16,362 nt of DNA from CAXMNX01 sp964194845 (GCA_964194845.1 CAXMNX010000091.1:1-16362); one strand, 5' to 3'. Numbered from the stretch's first letter, positions 1-8,073 are shown. Notes: generated by a model from the letters alone, not told the origin. Program-made: numbers and translations.

Positions 1-39
1 GGCAGCACTGACCGCTATGATTGCGATTAATCTTTTCAT
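1..39 (-). CDS. Start of a probable exported protein (partial, runs off the left edge)
   Basis: Only the first 13 codons lie in the window, reading M-K-R-L-I-A-I-I-A-V-S-A-A. A lysine/arginine pair followed by a run of hydrophobic and small residues is the usual beginning of a Sec or lipoprotein signal peptide. The ribosome binding site is weak (CTGAAAG about 5 bases before the ATG). The gene would lie about 90 bases downstream of tRNA-Leu on the same strand. Function cannot be told from 13 residues, and a chance ORF start is possible. Confidence 0.35.
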   Translation of the reverse strand, partial: MKRLIAIIAVSAA

Positions 40-125
40 GATGCTTTCAGGACATGATGGCGCGGATTTTGCAAGACCAAGGATGCACGTTGCGGCAAGC
101 AGGTCAGTCTTTCTGGATGGATCTC

Positions 126-211
126 TGGTGCCCGAGGGGGGAGTCGAACCCCCACGATGTTACCATCGGCGGATTTTGAATCCGCTGCGTCTACCATTCC
201 GCCACTCGGGC
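126..211 (-). tRNA. tRNA-Leu (anticodon CAA)
   Basis: The minus strand folds as a class II tRNA. The 7-bp acceptor stem pairs GCCCGAG with CTCGGGC, followed by discriminator A and a genome-encoded CCA (126-128). The anticodon stem GCGGA/TCCGC closes the loop TTCAAAA, giving anticodon CAA, which reads UUG leucine codons. There is a long variable arm (CCGATGGTAACATCGT region) and a GGTTCGACTCC T-arm. The 86-base length, the long variable arm and the anticodon all agree with leucine. The decayed metallopeptidase remnant ends only 43 bases upstream of its 5' end, on the same strand. Confidence 0.97.
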
Positions 212-254
212 ACACCTCGGGTTTCTTAGCGCGCGTTTGGCGGGAGTTGAAGTC

Positions 255-530
255 TTAAAGCTGATCGGCCCCGAAGGTATCGCAGTCGCTGATTTCACCG
301 GATTGGTAGCCTGCCGGGAACCAGCGCTGGCGCTGTTCGGACGTGCCTTGGGTAAAACTGTGTCGCTGCGGCACACGTCCGGCATTGCGCTGCAAAGTAT
401 CGTCGCCAATCTGTTTTGCGGCGTTCATCGCTTCGGCAGTATCGCCGTGCTCGTGCGAGCCGAACCTGATCTTTGCCGCCCACGCCACTTCATGGCACGC
501 ACTCACAGTTAACTTGTCGCGCAAGTTTCG
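255..530 (-). pseudogene. ypfJ: Decayed C-terminal remnant of a YpfJ-family neutral zinc metallopeptidase
   Basis: In the minus frame ending at the TAA at 255-257, about 80 residues resemble the C-terminal end of YpfJ/KPN_02809-type neutral zinc metallopeptidases. Landmarks are a VAWAAK stretch, GDTAEAMNAAKQIGDD, SFTQGTSEQRQRWF and YQSGEISDCDTF. Intact members are nearly 300 aa, with an N-terminal membrane segment and an HExxH zinc site; none of that is visible here. The expected ADC-xAG-VWA segment is already degraded (reading SACHEVAWAAK), and upstream of about position 530 similarity stops. The open frame continues to 743 but there it is only antisense to the next gene. The right boundary is approximate. 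I infer a non-functional leftover of a deletion next to tRNA-Leu. Confidence 0.72.
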
Positions 531-595
531 CACGGGCCGCCCTTGACGGCAACGTGCCCGTTGTGGCCTAGGTTTCGCAAAATGAGGCAGCGCGC

Positions 596-1174
596 ATGAT
601 AAGGTGGCTATACGATCGGACCCTATCGCTTTCCGCGCATCCGCGCGCGATCTGGGCGCTGGCGATCGTCGCCTTCGTGGAAAGTTCGGTCTTTCCGATC
701 CCGCCGGACATTCTGATGATCCCGATGATCCTGGCGCGCCCATCGCGGGCGTGGATCATCGCTTTGGTGGCAACTATTGCATCGGTCGTGGGCGGGCTTT
801 TCGGTTATTTTATCGGTGCGGCACTTTTCGACACCCTTGGGCAACCGATCTTCGATTTCTATGGCAATACCGAAGCGGTCGAAAGTTTCAACCAACGCTT
901 CAACGACTACGGCGTCTGGGCGGTGCTGATCGCAGGGGTCACGCCGTTTCCCTACAAAGTCATCACGATAATGTCGGGCTGGACCGGGTTGTCATTGCCT
1001 GTATTTATTGTCAGTTCAGTAATCGCGCGCGGGCTGAGATTTTTTGTGCTGGCGGGACTTCTGTGGAAATTTGGTCCGCCGATCCGCATGTTTATCGAGA
1101 AGTATCTGAGCCTTCTGTTTACGCTTTTCATCGTGCTTCTGCTCGGCGGATTTTATGTTCTGAGGTACCTATGA
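596..1174 (+). CDS. YqaA/DedA-family inner-membrane protein (VTT domain)
   Basis: A 192-residue polytopic protein of the YqaA branch of the DedA/SNARE-associated (VTT) superfamily, whose members include lipid scramblases and flippases and support envelope integrity. Seen here: a first hydrophobic segment with the acidic F-V-E-S-S-x-F-P-I-P-P motif (about residues 26-38), a glycine-rich G-G-L-F-G-Y-F-I-G segment (about 65-73), and the T-P-F-P-Y-K motif (about 117-122) typical of YqaA proteins, followed by two more membrane segments, the last at the C-terminus. Length fits the family. The ATG at 596 is preceded by TGAGGCAG. The stop overlaps the dsbB start (ATGA), so the two are probably co-translated. 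Both act at the inner membrane; a shared role beyond that is not shown. Confidence 0.9.
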   Translation: MIRWLYDRTLSLSAHPRAIWALAIVAFVESSVFPIPPDILMIPMILARPSRAWIIALVATIASVVGGLFGYFIGAALFDTLGQPIFDFYGNTEAVESFNQRFNDYGVWAVLIAGVTPFPYKVITIMSGWTGLSLPVFIVSSVIARGLRFFVLAGLLWKFGPPIRMFIEKYLSLLFTLFIVLLLGGFYVLRYL

Positions 1175-1635
1175 CACGTCGACAATTGATGCTGACTGCC
1201 GCCGCCGGATCGCTCACGCTTTTGCTTGGTGCATTTGTTTTTCAGGCATTGGGGTATGCGCCGTGCAAGCTTTGCATCTGGCAGCGCTGGCCTCACGGGC
1301 TCGCTGTTGGCACAGGCGTATTGGTGGCATTGACGGGGCCGCTTGCCCTTTGGGGGATCCTGGGCGCAATTTCGGCGCTCGCAACCGCCGGCCTTGGGCT
1401 TTACCACGCGGGCGTTGAGTTGAAATGGTGGCAAGGCCCGACCTCTTGCACGGGCGGCGGAAACGCCTTGGGCGGGCTTTCGGGGGATCAACTTTTGTCA
1501 CTGGACGCGCCTGTGGACATTGTGATGTGCGACCAGGTTGCCTGGGCCTTAGCCGGCGTCAGCATGGCGGGGTGGAATGCGATATTGTCGGTCGCGCTCG
1601 CGGGGCTTTGGATCGCGGCACTGCGCCGGGACTGA
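1171..1635 (+). CDS. dsbB: Disulfide bond formation protein B (DsbB-like quinone oxidoreductase)
   Basis: A 154-residue membrane protein that would reoxidise a periplasmic DsbA-type thiol oxidase and pass electrons to quinone. The first redox pair is C32-x-x-C35 within P-C-K-L-C-I-W-Q-R-W-P-H, a strong DsbB signature. The second periplasmic loop carries C93 (T-S-C-T-G-G-G) and C120 (V-M-C-D-Q-V-A-W). Four hydrophobic segments are placed as expected: about residues 8-28, 43-60, 62-80 and 125-150. Length matches the short alphaproteobacterial DsbB/DsbI-like proteins. I use the ATG at 1171, which overlaps the upstream stop by 4 bases. The open frame extends back to 604, but there it is only an out-of-frame reading of the upstream gene. 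No dsbA is in the window. Confidence 0.93.
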   Translation: MTRRQLMLTAAAGSLTLLLGAFVFQALGYAPCKLCIWQRWPHGLAVGTGVLVALTGPLALWGILGAISALATAGLGLYHAGVELKWWQGPTSCTGGGNALGGLSGDQLLSLDAPVDIVMCDQVAWALAGVSMAGWNAILSVALAGLWIAALRRD

Positions 1636-1788
1636 GCCGCGTTCGCGCTAGTTTGCATCGAACGCATCGCGCGCGCCTGCCGGCCCTGCGGCTGATCCTC
1701 CCTAAAACCCGCCGACAATTCCCCCGATTTATCGTACGAAAAATCGTGGCGGTTGCGCGTTAAAATCCGCCTAACGCCATCGCATATT

Positions 1789-2058
1789 TTAGTGCAGCGT
1801 GAATTCTCCGGTCACGTTTCGCCATTCACCTGGTGCCAGCATTTTCCGATGCACGAACCGGACCGAATGTAGCGGCCCTTCGATCTCATCCTGCCAATAT
1901 TCAATGAACTTGAAAAGCTTGGGATGATCCGGCGCAAGGTCGTATTCCTGCCAGACAAACGTGTTCAGAACACTCTGAAAATCCGGCATTCGATAATAGA
2001 ATTCCGCCGTCGTCAGCCCATAGCCCTTGAGCATCAACTCGGTTTCCGACACAGACAT
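1789..2058 (-). CDS. usg: Usg family protein
   Basis: An 89-residue protein matching the small, highly conserved alphaproteobacterial Usg family, named from its position upstream of trpF in Caulobacter; its biochemical role is unknown. Recognisable stretches are T-E-L-M-L-K-G-Y-G-L-T-T-A-E, Y-Y-R-M-P-D-F, N-T-F-V-W-Q-E-Y-D-L-A-P and H-P-K-L-x-K-F-I-E-Y-W. The ATG at 2058 follows TGAGGT with a 4-base gap; an upstream in-frame start at 2097 lacks family-like sequence and is rejected. The gene is convergent with dsbB and divergent from gyrA, with no trp gene nearby, so here it is a single-gene unit. No membrane segment or metal motif is evident. Confidence 0.9.
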   Translation of the reverse strand: MSVSETELMLKGYGLTTAEFYYRMPDFQSVLNTFVWQEYDLAPDHPKLFKFIEYWQDEIEGPLHSVRFVHRKMLAPGEWRNVTGEFTLH

Positions 2059-2250
2059 TTTTACCTCACATACTGCTGGACACTTAAATTGAGCCACAGC
2101 ATTTGTTACTTTTCAATGAAAACAATGTGTTATCAATGTGGCGGGTCGGCTGCCAATACTGCGCGCAGAGGGCCATTGCACCTAGGTCTAGCGGTCTGAT
2201 AGAAGGATAGTAACCACATCTAGACGGTCTCAAATTCAAGCGAGCAGCAC

Positions 2251-5004
2251 GTGACCGATACGCCGGAACCACCTGAAAACATCGACGAAACCGCGCCCGA
2301 TCCGCCACGTTATGACGGCCCGACAATCTCGATCGCTGACGAGATGCGCAAGAGTTACCTCGACTATGCGATGTCGGTTATCGTCAGCCGTGCGATCCCG
2401 GATTTGCGTGACGGACTAAAGCCGGTGCATCGCCGAATTCTTTATGCGATGCACGAAAGCGGCAACACTCCGGACAAGTCCTACCGCAAGTCCGCGCGGC
2501 CTGTTGGCGACACAATGGGAAAATATCACCCCCACGGCGACGGCGCTATCTATGACGCGCTCGTCCGCATGGCGCAGCCGTTTTCAATGTCATTGCCGCT
2601 TCTTGATGGTCAGGGAAATTTTGGCTCAATGGACGGCGATAACCCCGCCGCCATGCGCTATACCGAAGTCCGGATGGACAAGCCCGCGTCCTATCTACTG
2701 TCCGACATTGAAAAAGACACAGTCGATTTTCAGGACAATTACGACGGCAAAGACCGGGAACCTTCCGTTCTGCCCGCGCGTTTCCCGAACATGTTGGTCA
2801 ATGGCGCGGGCGGTATCGCCGTGGGCATGGCCACGAACATCCCGCCGCACAATCTGGGCGAGGTCATCGACGGCACGTTGGCGCTGATCGACGACCCCGA
2901 TCTTACATCCGAAGCGCTGATGGAATTTGTCCCTGCCCCGGATTTTCCGACCGGCGGCCTTATTCTCGGGCGCTCTGGCGCGCGGAAAGCCTACATCGAC
3001 GGCCGTGGAAGCGTCATCATCCGCGCAAAATCCCGGTTTGAGGAGATTCGCAAAGATCGCTTCGCCATTGTCCTCGACGAAATCCCTTATCAGGTGAACA
3101 AGGCCGCGATGATCGAAAAGATCGCCGATCTTGTTCGCGAAAAACGGCTCGAAGGCATCAGCGGCATCCAGGACGAAAGCGACCGGGTCGGCGTGCGTGT
3201 GGTGATCGAACTCAAGCGCGACGCGACGCCCGATGTGGTGCTCAACCAGCTCCATCGCTTCAGCCAGATGCAGACCTCGTTTGGCTGCAACATGCTGGCA
3301 CTCAATGGCGGCCGCCCGGAAGTGCTGACGCTCCGCGATTTCCTCACCCACTTCCTCACATTCCGCGAGGAAGTGGTCGCGCGCCGCACCGCGTTCGAGC
3401 TTCGACGCGCCCGCGAGCGCAGCCACGTCCTGTGCGGGCTCGCGGTGGCGGTATCCAACGTTGACGAGGTCGTCGCGAGTATCCGCGCCAGCGCCGACGC
3501 GGCAGAAGCACGGGAAAAACTGATGAACCGTCGCTGGCCCGCCGGTGACATCGCCGCTTATATCCAGCTGATCGACGACCCGTCGCACACCATGAATGAG
3601 GACGGCACCTACAACCTTAGTGAGGCCCAGGCCCGCGCGATACTGGAACTTCGCCTTCAGCGCCTGACCCAGCTTGGCGTCAAGGAAGTCACCGACGAGT
3701 TGGAAGAGCTTGCGGGTAAGATCAAGGATTTCCTCGACATCCTCGGCTCGCGCGAGCGGATCATGGCGATTATTTCGGGTGAGCTGAAAGAGGTGAAGGA
3801 GAATTTCGCCGTCCCCCGCCGCACCGAGATCGTCGAATGGTCCGGTGACATGGAAGACGAAGACCTGATCGAGCGCGAAGACATGGTCGTGACGGTCACG
3901 CAATCGGGCTATATCAAACGCACGCCGCTTGCAGATTTCCGCTCGCAGAAGCGCGGCGGCAAGGGGCTTTCCGGTGGCACGCTCAAAGATGACGACGTGG
4001 TCACCAGCCTCTTCGTCGCAAATACCCACACGCAGCTTTTGTTCTTCACCACAGATGGCATGGCCTACAAGCTGAAGACCTGGCGCCTACCGCTTGGTGG
4101 CCGCACGTCCAAAGGCAAAGCAATCGTCAATATCCTGCCAATTCCCACCGGTGTATCAATCGCGGCGATGATGCCCGTGGACCGCGACGAAGATGAGTGG
4201 GACGAGTTGCAGATCGTATTCGCGACATCGACCGGCGACATCCGACGCAACGCGCTTAGCGATTTCACCAACGTTAAATCCAACGGCAAGATCGCAATGA
4301 AACTGCCCGAGGGCGTGAGCCTGGTGAATGCGCGGATCGCATCCGAAGACGACGACGTGATGCTGATCACCGCCCGGGGACGCGCCATTCGTTTTGCGAC
4401 CACCGCAGTGCGCGTCTTCGTGGGGCGCGGCTCGGTTGGCGTACGCGGGATCAGGCTGGCCAAAGGGGATATCGTTGTGTCGATGTCGGTGATCCGCCAT
4501 TTCGAAGCGACACCGGATGAACGGGCCACCTTCCTGAAACGCTATCGCGCGGAATTGGGCGCAGATGAAGATTTGGAATCAGACGACGAAGAAGTAACGA
4601 CCGACGAGGCTGTACTCACTGACGAACGGTATCAGGAAATGCTCGAAGCGCAGGATCTGATCCTTACGATCGCCTCGAACGGCTCCGGCAAGCTTTCGTC
4701 CAGCCACGACTATCCGGTGCGGGGACGCGGCGGTCAGGGCGTTCGCGGAATGGATGCGCCGATGCGCGGCGGCGACCTGGTTGCAAGCTTTCCTATCGTG
4801 GTCACGGATCAGATCATGCTCGCCACTTCGACCGGTCAGTCCATTCGCGTGCCTGTTCAGGGCATTTCTTTCCGCTCGCGCGCAGCAGGCGGCGTCAAGG
4901 TCTTCAACACCTCCGAAGGTGAAGAGGTCGTCTCGGTGGCCTGGATTGCCGATCAGGATGACGACGAGACAGATGACGAATCACTTGAGGCGTCCGAAGA
5001 ATAG
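2251..5004 (+). CDS. gyrA: DNA gyrase subunit A
   Basis: A 917-residue GyrA, the breakage-reunion subunit that with GyrB introduces negative supercoils using ATP. The N-terminal winged-helix/tower region carries the catalytic tyrosine Y137 in A-A-M-R-Y-T-E-V-R-M. The QRDR reads K-Y-H-P-H-G-D-G-A-I-Y-D (residues 91-102), so the position matching E. coli Ser83 is Gly98, while Asp87 is kept as Asp102. The GyrA box that marks true gyrase is Q566-K-R-G-G-K-G572, followed by the beta-pinwheel domain. A strongly acidic insert (about 770-792) sits within that domain and the C-terminus is acidic. The start is GTG at 2251, preceded by only a weak AGCGAGC. No gyrB is in the window; the gene appears to be transcribed alone. 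Confidence 0.98.
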   Translation: MTDTPEPPENIDETAPDPPRYDGPTISIADEMRKSYLDYAMSVIVSRAIPDLRDGLKPVHRRILYAMHESGNTPDKSYRKSARPVGDTMGKYHPHGDGAIYDALVRMAQPFSMSLPLLDGQGNFGSMDGDNPAAMRYTEVRMDKPASYLLSDIEKDTVDFQDNYDGKDREPSVLPARFPNMLVNGAGGIAVGMATNIPPHNLGEVIDGTLALIDDPDLTSEALMEFVPAPDFPTGGLILGRSGARKAYIDGRGSVIIRAKSRFEEIRKDRFAIVLDEIPYQVNKAAMIEKIADLVREKRLEGISGIQDESDRVGVRVVIELKRDATPDVVLNQLHRFSQMQTSFGCNMLALNGGRPEVLTLRDFLTHFLTFREEVVARRTAFELRRARERSHVLCGLAVAVSNVDEVVASIRASADAAEAREKLMNRRWPAGDIAAYIQLIDDPSHTMNEDGTYNLSEAQARAILELRLQRLTQLGVKEVTDELEELAGKIKDFLDILGSRERIMAIISGELKEVKENFAVPRRTEIVEWSGDMEDEDLIEREDMVVTVTQSGYIKRTPLADFRSQKRGGKGLSGGTLKDDDVVTSLFVANTHTQLLFFTTDGMAYKLKTWRLPLGGRTSKGKAIVNILPIPTGVSIAAMMPVDRDEDEWDELQIVFATSTGDIRRNALSDFTNVKSNGKIAMKLPEGVSLVNARIASEDDDVMLITARGRAIRFATTAVRVFVGRGSVGVRGIRLAKGDIVVSMSVIRHFEATPDERATFLKRYRAELGADEDLESDDEEVTTDEAVLTDERYQEMLEAQDLILTIASNGSGKLSSSHDYPVRGRGGQGVRGMDAPMRGGDLVASFPIVVTDQIMLATSTGQSIRVPVQGISFRSRAAGGVKVFNTSEGEEVVSVAWIADQDDDETDDESLEASEE

Positions 5005-5007
5005 CCA

Positions 5008-5028
5008 AGGCGATCAGTAGCTTCGCCT
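5008..5028 (+). terminator. Weak hairpin just after gyrA
   Basis: AGGCGA and TCGCCT form a 6-bp inverted repeat around a 9-base loop, starting 4 bases after the gyrA stop. No T-tract follows, so if it terminates gyrA it does so weakly or by another route. Confidence 0.3.
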
Positions 5029-5068
5029 CCAATTTGGTCACCCCGAACTGCCACAACATCCGCCGACG

Positions 5069-5129
5069 TTAACGATTATTAACAGCTTCAGCTGTTAACC
5101 ATTTATTAAGATTGAACTTTTCTTAAAAT
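5069..5129 (+). promoter_or_regulatory. CtrA-box promoter region of the exported-protein gene
   Basis: A perfect TTAA-N7-TTAA match to the alphaproteobacterial CtrA box lies at 5095-5109 (TTAACCATTTATTAA). A second pair of half-sites spaced by 6 instead of 7 bases is at 5069-5082, and another TTAA at 5123. Between the two pairs, 5079-5098 is a perfect 9-2-9 inverted repeat (arms TTAACAGCT and AGCTGTTAA). TAAAAT at 5124-5129 is a good -10 candidate; the CtrA box would then overlap the -35 position, as at many CtrA-activated promoters. The downstream ATG is at 5192. Regulation is inferred from motif and spacing only. Confidence 0.6.
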
Positions 5130-5191
5130 TGATTCTTTGCAAAAAAAGGTCATGGGTGGCAGCACTGCCAGGCACAGTTCGGAGATGGTTC

Positions 5192-5944
5192 ATGATTAAA
5201 TTTTTGTTTATAGCTGCCGCAGTTTTCGCCGCCACTCACGCCTCAGCACAGTCAAGCCTCGGAATTCAGGGCACCACCATCGGGATTGGCGGTATTCAGG
5301 ATGAAGCCGGCGATTATCAATCTGCGGCCAGTGTCAGCGTCGATGTCAGGGTCACGTCGTTTCATGGACTGCAAGGCGATCTGAGGTTTTCCGACACATC
5401 AAGCGGGCTGATCGGCCAATTGGGCGCGCATCTCTACATGACTCCCAAACCTGGTCAGAAATACGGTGTGTTTGCAACACTTTCAGACGTGGATGGAAGT
5501 TCCATGACCTGGGGTGCGCTTGGTGTCGAAGGCATGTTGTCGTTGGGTCTTGATACCGCCCTTGAAGCCCGGACCGGCCTTGGCGTTGCCGACGCCGGTG
5601 GGCTTGATTTCATTTTCGCAGGCGTCTCGCTGGCCCATGCGGTCAATCCGACGCTTGAAATTGAAGCCTTTCTTGACGTTGCCGAGTTCGACGAAGCAGC
5701 TTTCTAGGCCATCTCATACGAAGTCGGCGTCCGGGCGCATTACAGCCCCGAGGGTGCCCCCTGGGGCCTTTATGCCAGCCTGACGCAAAGCGATCTTGGC
5801 GGTCGTGATGGAACGGCCGGCGAAACCCGGCTTGGGCTTGGGCTGACAATTGAATTCGGCGCTTCGGGTGGCACCGACCCGGCCACGCGGCCCTTCCGTG
5901 TGTCCGATCCCGTCGCACCCCTCGTCAGACGCGGACTATGGTAA
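5192..5944 (+). pseudogene. Exported, probably beta-barrel outer-membrane protein, interrupted by in-frame TAG
   Basis: Translation begins at the ATG at 5192, 7 bases after GGAG, with a clear signal peptide (M-I-K-F-L-F-I-A-A-A-V-F-A-A-T-H-A-S-A-Q; cleavage likely after A-S-A). The mature part is glycine-rich with alternating strands, as in small porin-like barrels. A TAG at 5705-5707 stops it after 171 residues. The same frame then stays open for 78 more codons to the TAA at 5942-5944, with protein-like sequence including Y-E-V-G-V-R-A-H-Y, W-G-L-Y-A-S-L-T and L-G-L-G-L-T-I-E-F-G. I read this as one gene of about 250 codons with a nonsense codon at position 172. It could be a recent pseudogene, an expressed truncated protein, or a sequencing error. 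The specific family is not recognised. An upstream in-frame start at 5129 is rejected because it lacks a ribosome site and would bury the signal peptide. Confidence 0.75.
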
Positions 5945-6110
5945 AAAAGCCGCGAAAATCGGCCGTCACTTCCCTGCCATAGTCTCGTCGAGTTATCGCC
6001 CCATTTGCCCAAAACATTGCGGGGGTTCGCCAATTGCTCAGCGGGCTTTGTAAACTGAGTGTCGAGTTCTTCCGGGCAATGTTGTCCGACAAACCAATGG
6101 GGACCTCGAC

Positions 6111-6671
6111 ATGTTGAAGGCTGCCGCTCGCACTTCGCAGAAATTCGCATCCGGCCATTCCGCCGTCAGGCTGCTGATCGTGTCATATTTCATGGCATTG
6201 GCAATCGGCGTGATACCCGGCACCGACGTTACCGTCCTGGCCGAACCATTCATGCCCTGGGTTGCCGCGCGCATCTTAAGCGGCGTAGTTGTTTTTGGCC
6301 TCGCCAGCCTCATCTTGGTGGGCATTCACCGTCGCGCAGCAGCACTATTGCTTGCCATCGTGATATTCTGGGCCAGCTACGTCACTATGCTTTCGTCTGA
6401 AGGCGCGCAGGTTCTGGGCGGTTTCTGGCGCGATCTGGCGCTGATTGGTGCATTGATCCTGACCTACGCCGAAACCGAGCACGCAACGGAAAACGACGCC
6501 ACGGCGGTATTGCGAAATTCGCCCAGCGGCGCGCCCGATAATGACCAGACATCCGATCATACCAGCCAGATTCTGGCCTCAGTCGCCGTGGCCGATGCCC
6601 GTCGCACCAGCAAAGGCAATTCACGCAAGGCCCAGTTTGTCGAAGATTTAAATCACGTCCGGGCGTCCTGA
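6111..6671 (+). CDS. DoxX-like membrane protein with hydrophilic C-terminal tail
   Basis: A 186-residue protein. Residues 18-118 form four hydrophobic segments with DoxX-type features: R-L-L-I-V-S-Y-F-M-A-L near the start, A-A-R-I-L-S-G in the middle, and G-F-W-R-D-L-A-L-I-G-A-L-I-L at the fourth helix. DoxX family proteins are small inner-membrane proteins, some linked to oxidative-stress or quinone-related complexes; the function of this one is not known. The last 65-70 residues are polar and low in hydrophobicity (S/D/T/N-rich), longer than in typical family members, and would be a cytoplasmic or periplasmic tail. ATG at 6111 is preceded by GGGGA. It sits between the interrupted barrel gene and trmFO without evident coupling. 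Confidence 0.75.
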   Translation: MLKAAARTSQKFASGHSAVRLLIVSYFMALAIGVIPGTDVTVLAEPFMPWVAARILSGVVVFGLASLILVGIHRRAAALLLAIVIFWASYVTMLSSEGAQVLGGFWRDLALIGALILTYAETEHATENDATAVLRNSPSGAPDNDQTSDHTSQILASVAVADARRTSKGNSRKAQFVEDLNHVRAS

Positions 6672-6711
6672 CACCTTTTCAAACCGCCGCTCCGGCGCTA
6701 CATCGCCCGAT

Positions 6712-8073
6712 ATGGGCGGAACCATTCACATTATTGGCGGTGGCCTTGCGGGCTGCGAGGCGGCCTGGCAGGCAGCCCAAAGCGGTCTTCAGGTCGTCTT
6801 GCACGAAATGCGGCCCGAGGTCGAAACATTCGCGCACAAGACCGGGCACCTGGCCGAAATGGTGTGTTCAAACTCGTTTCGCTCCGATGACGACGAACAA
6901 AACGCCGTTGGCCTGCTTCACTGGGAAATGCGCCAGGCCGACGGGCTGATCATGGCGATGGGCGACCAGCATCGCCTGCCTGCGGGCGGTGCGCTTGCGG
7001 TTGACCGCGACGGGTTTGCCCAAGCTGTTACCAAACGTCTAAGGCAACACCCGAATGTGACCATAGATCTGGGCGAAATTTCAACATTGCCGAAGCGTGG
7101 CCACTGGATCATCGCCACCGGGCCCCTGACCAGTAACGCATTGGCCGAAGCAATCCGCACCGAGACCGGCGAAGCGGCGCTGGCATTTTTCGACGCCATC
7201 GCGCCCATCGTCTATGCCGACACAATCGACATGAACGTCGCCTGGCGTCAGTCGCGCTATGACAAAGGTGACACGGAAGAAGAACGCACCGCCTACCTCA
7301 ACTGCCCGATGACCAGGGACCAATACGAGGCGTTCATTGACGCGCTTCTTGGCGCGGAAAAGACCGAGTTCAAGGAAGGCGAAACGGCGGGATATTTCGA
7401 CGGCTGCCTGCCGATCGAGGTCATGGCCGAACGTGGTCGCGAAACCCTGCGCTTTGGCCCGATGAAACCAGTTGGTCTGACGAATGCGCACGATCCCGAA
7501 GTGAAACCTTATGCCGTCGTTCAGCTTCGCCGCGACAACCAGCTTGGTACGCTTTACAACATCGTTGGATTTCAGACCAAAATGAAATACGGCGCGCAAG
7601 CGCAGGTTTTTCGGATGATACCCGGCTTTGAGAACGCCAGCTTCGCGCGCCTTGGCGGCATTCATCGCAACACATTTCTGAACTCGCCGCAGCTGCTCGA
7701 CGGCCAGATACGGTTGAAATCGCGACCGACTATCCGCTTTGCCGGGCAAATCACCGGCGTCGAAGGCTATGTCGAAAGTGCGGCGATGGGCCTGTTGGCC
7801 GGTCGCTTGGCGGCGGCGGAACTGAGCGGCACCACTTTGCCGCCCGTGCCTTCAACCACCGCCATGGGCGCCCTTCTGACCCACATCACCGGCGGCGCGG
7901 ATGCAAAGACGTTCCAGCCGATGAATGTCAATTTCGGGCTATTCCCGCCGGTTGACGCCAAAGGTGGCCGCCGTGGCCGCAGGGATCGCTACAAGGCTTA
8001 CACTGATCGCGCGAAAACCGATTGGGCCGACTGGCTTGTGGCCTCGACCACTGGCGCAGAAGCGGCAGAATAA
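6712..8073 (+). CDS. trmFO: Methylenetetrahydrofolate-tRNA-(uracil-5-)-methyltransferase TrmFO
   Basis: A 453-residue flavoprotein that makes 5-methyluridine at position 54 of the tRNA T-loop, using methylene-tetrahydrofolate as carbon donor and FADH2 as reductant. The FAD-binding Rossmann motif I-I-G-G-G-L-A-G-C-E is at residues 7-16. The hallmark E-M-V-C-S-N-S-F-R-S segment contains C52, and F-D-G-C-L-P-I-E-V-M-A-E contains C232; these match the two catalytic cysteines known in the B. subtilis enzyme (C53 and C226). Length is normal. The ATG at 6712 has no good Shine-Dalgarno. The C-terminal tail is arginine-rich (G-G-R-R-G-R-R-D-R) and may touch RNA, which is inference. It is followed by the methyltransferase gene after 72 bases. 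Confidence 0.97.
   Translation: MGGTIHIIGGGLAGCEAAWQAAQSGLQVVLHEMRPEVETFAHKTGHLAEMVCSNSFRSDDDEQNAVGLLHWEMRQADGLIMAMGDQHRLPAGGALAVDRDGFAQAVTKRLRQHPNVTIDLGEISTLPKRGHWIIATGPLTSNALAEAIRTETGEAALAFFDAIAPIVYADTIDMNVAWRQSRYDKGDTEEERTAYLNCPMTRDQYEAFIDALLGAEKTEFKEGETAGYFDGCLPIEVMAERGRETLRFGPMKPVGLTNAHDPEVKPYAVVQLRRDNQLGTLYNIVGFQTKMKYGAQAQVFRMIPGFENASFARLGGIHRNTFLNSPQLLDGQIRLKSRPTIRFAGQITGVEGYVESAAMGLLAGRLAAAELSGTTLPPVPSTTAMGALLTHITGGADAKTFQPMNVNFGLFPPVDAKGGRRGRRDRYKAYTDRAKTDWADWLVASTTGAEAAE

Noticed and set aside
17..229. Plus-strand ORF across tRNA-Leu
   Set aside because: It runs through the tRNA gene on the opposite strand and has no protein-like content.
604..1170. Upstream extension of the dsbB frame
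   Set aside because: Reads the YqaA-like gene out of frame; the DsbB family start is at 1171.
2187..2230. Imperfect direct repeat TCTAGCGGTCT / TCTAGACGGTCT before gyrA
   Set aside because: Only two copies and one base different in length; no known operator, could be chance.
2695..4029. Long minus-strand open frame (444 codons) opposite gyrA
   Set aside because: Antisense shadow of a GC-rich conserved gene; sequence is not protein-like and has no ribosome site.
5129..5191. Earlier start for the exported protein
   Set aside because: No ribosome site, and it would place 21 residues before a clear signal peptide that has GGAG in front of its own ATG.
7081..7749. Minus-strand ORF opposite trmFO
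   Set aside because: Shadow of trmFO; no family features.
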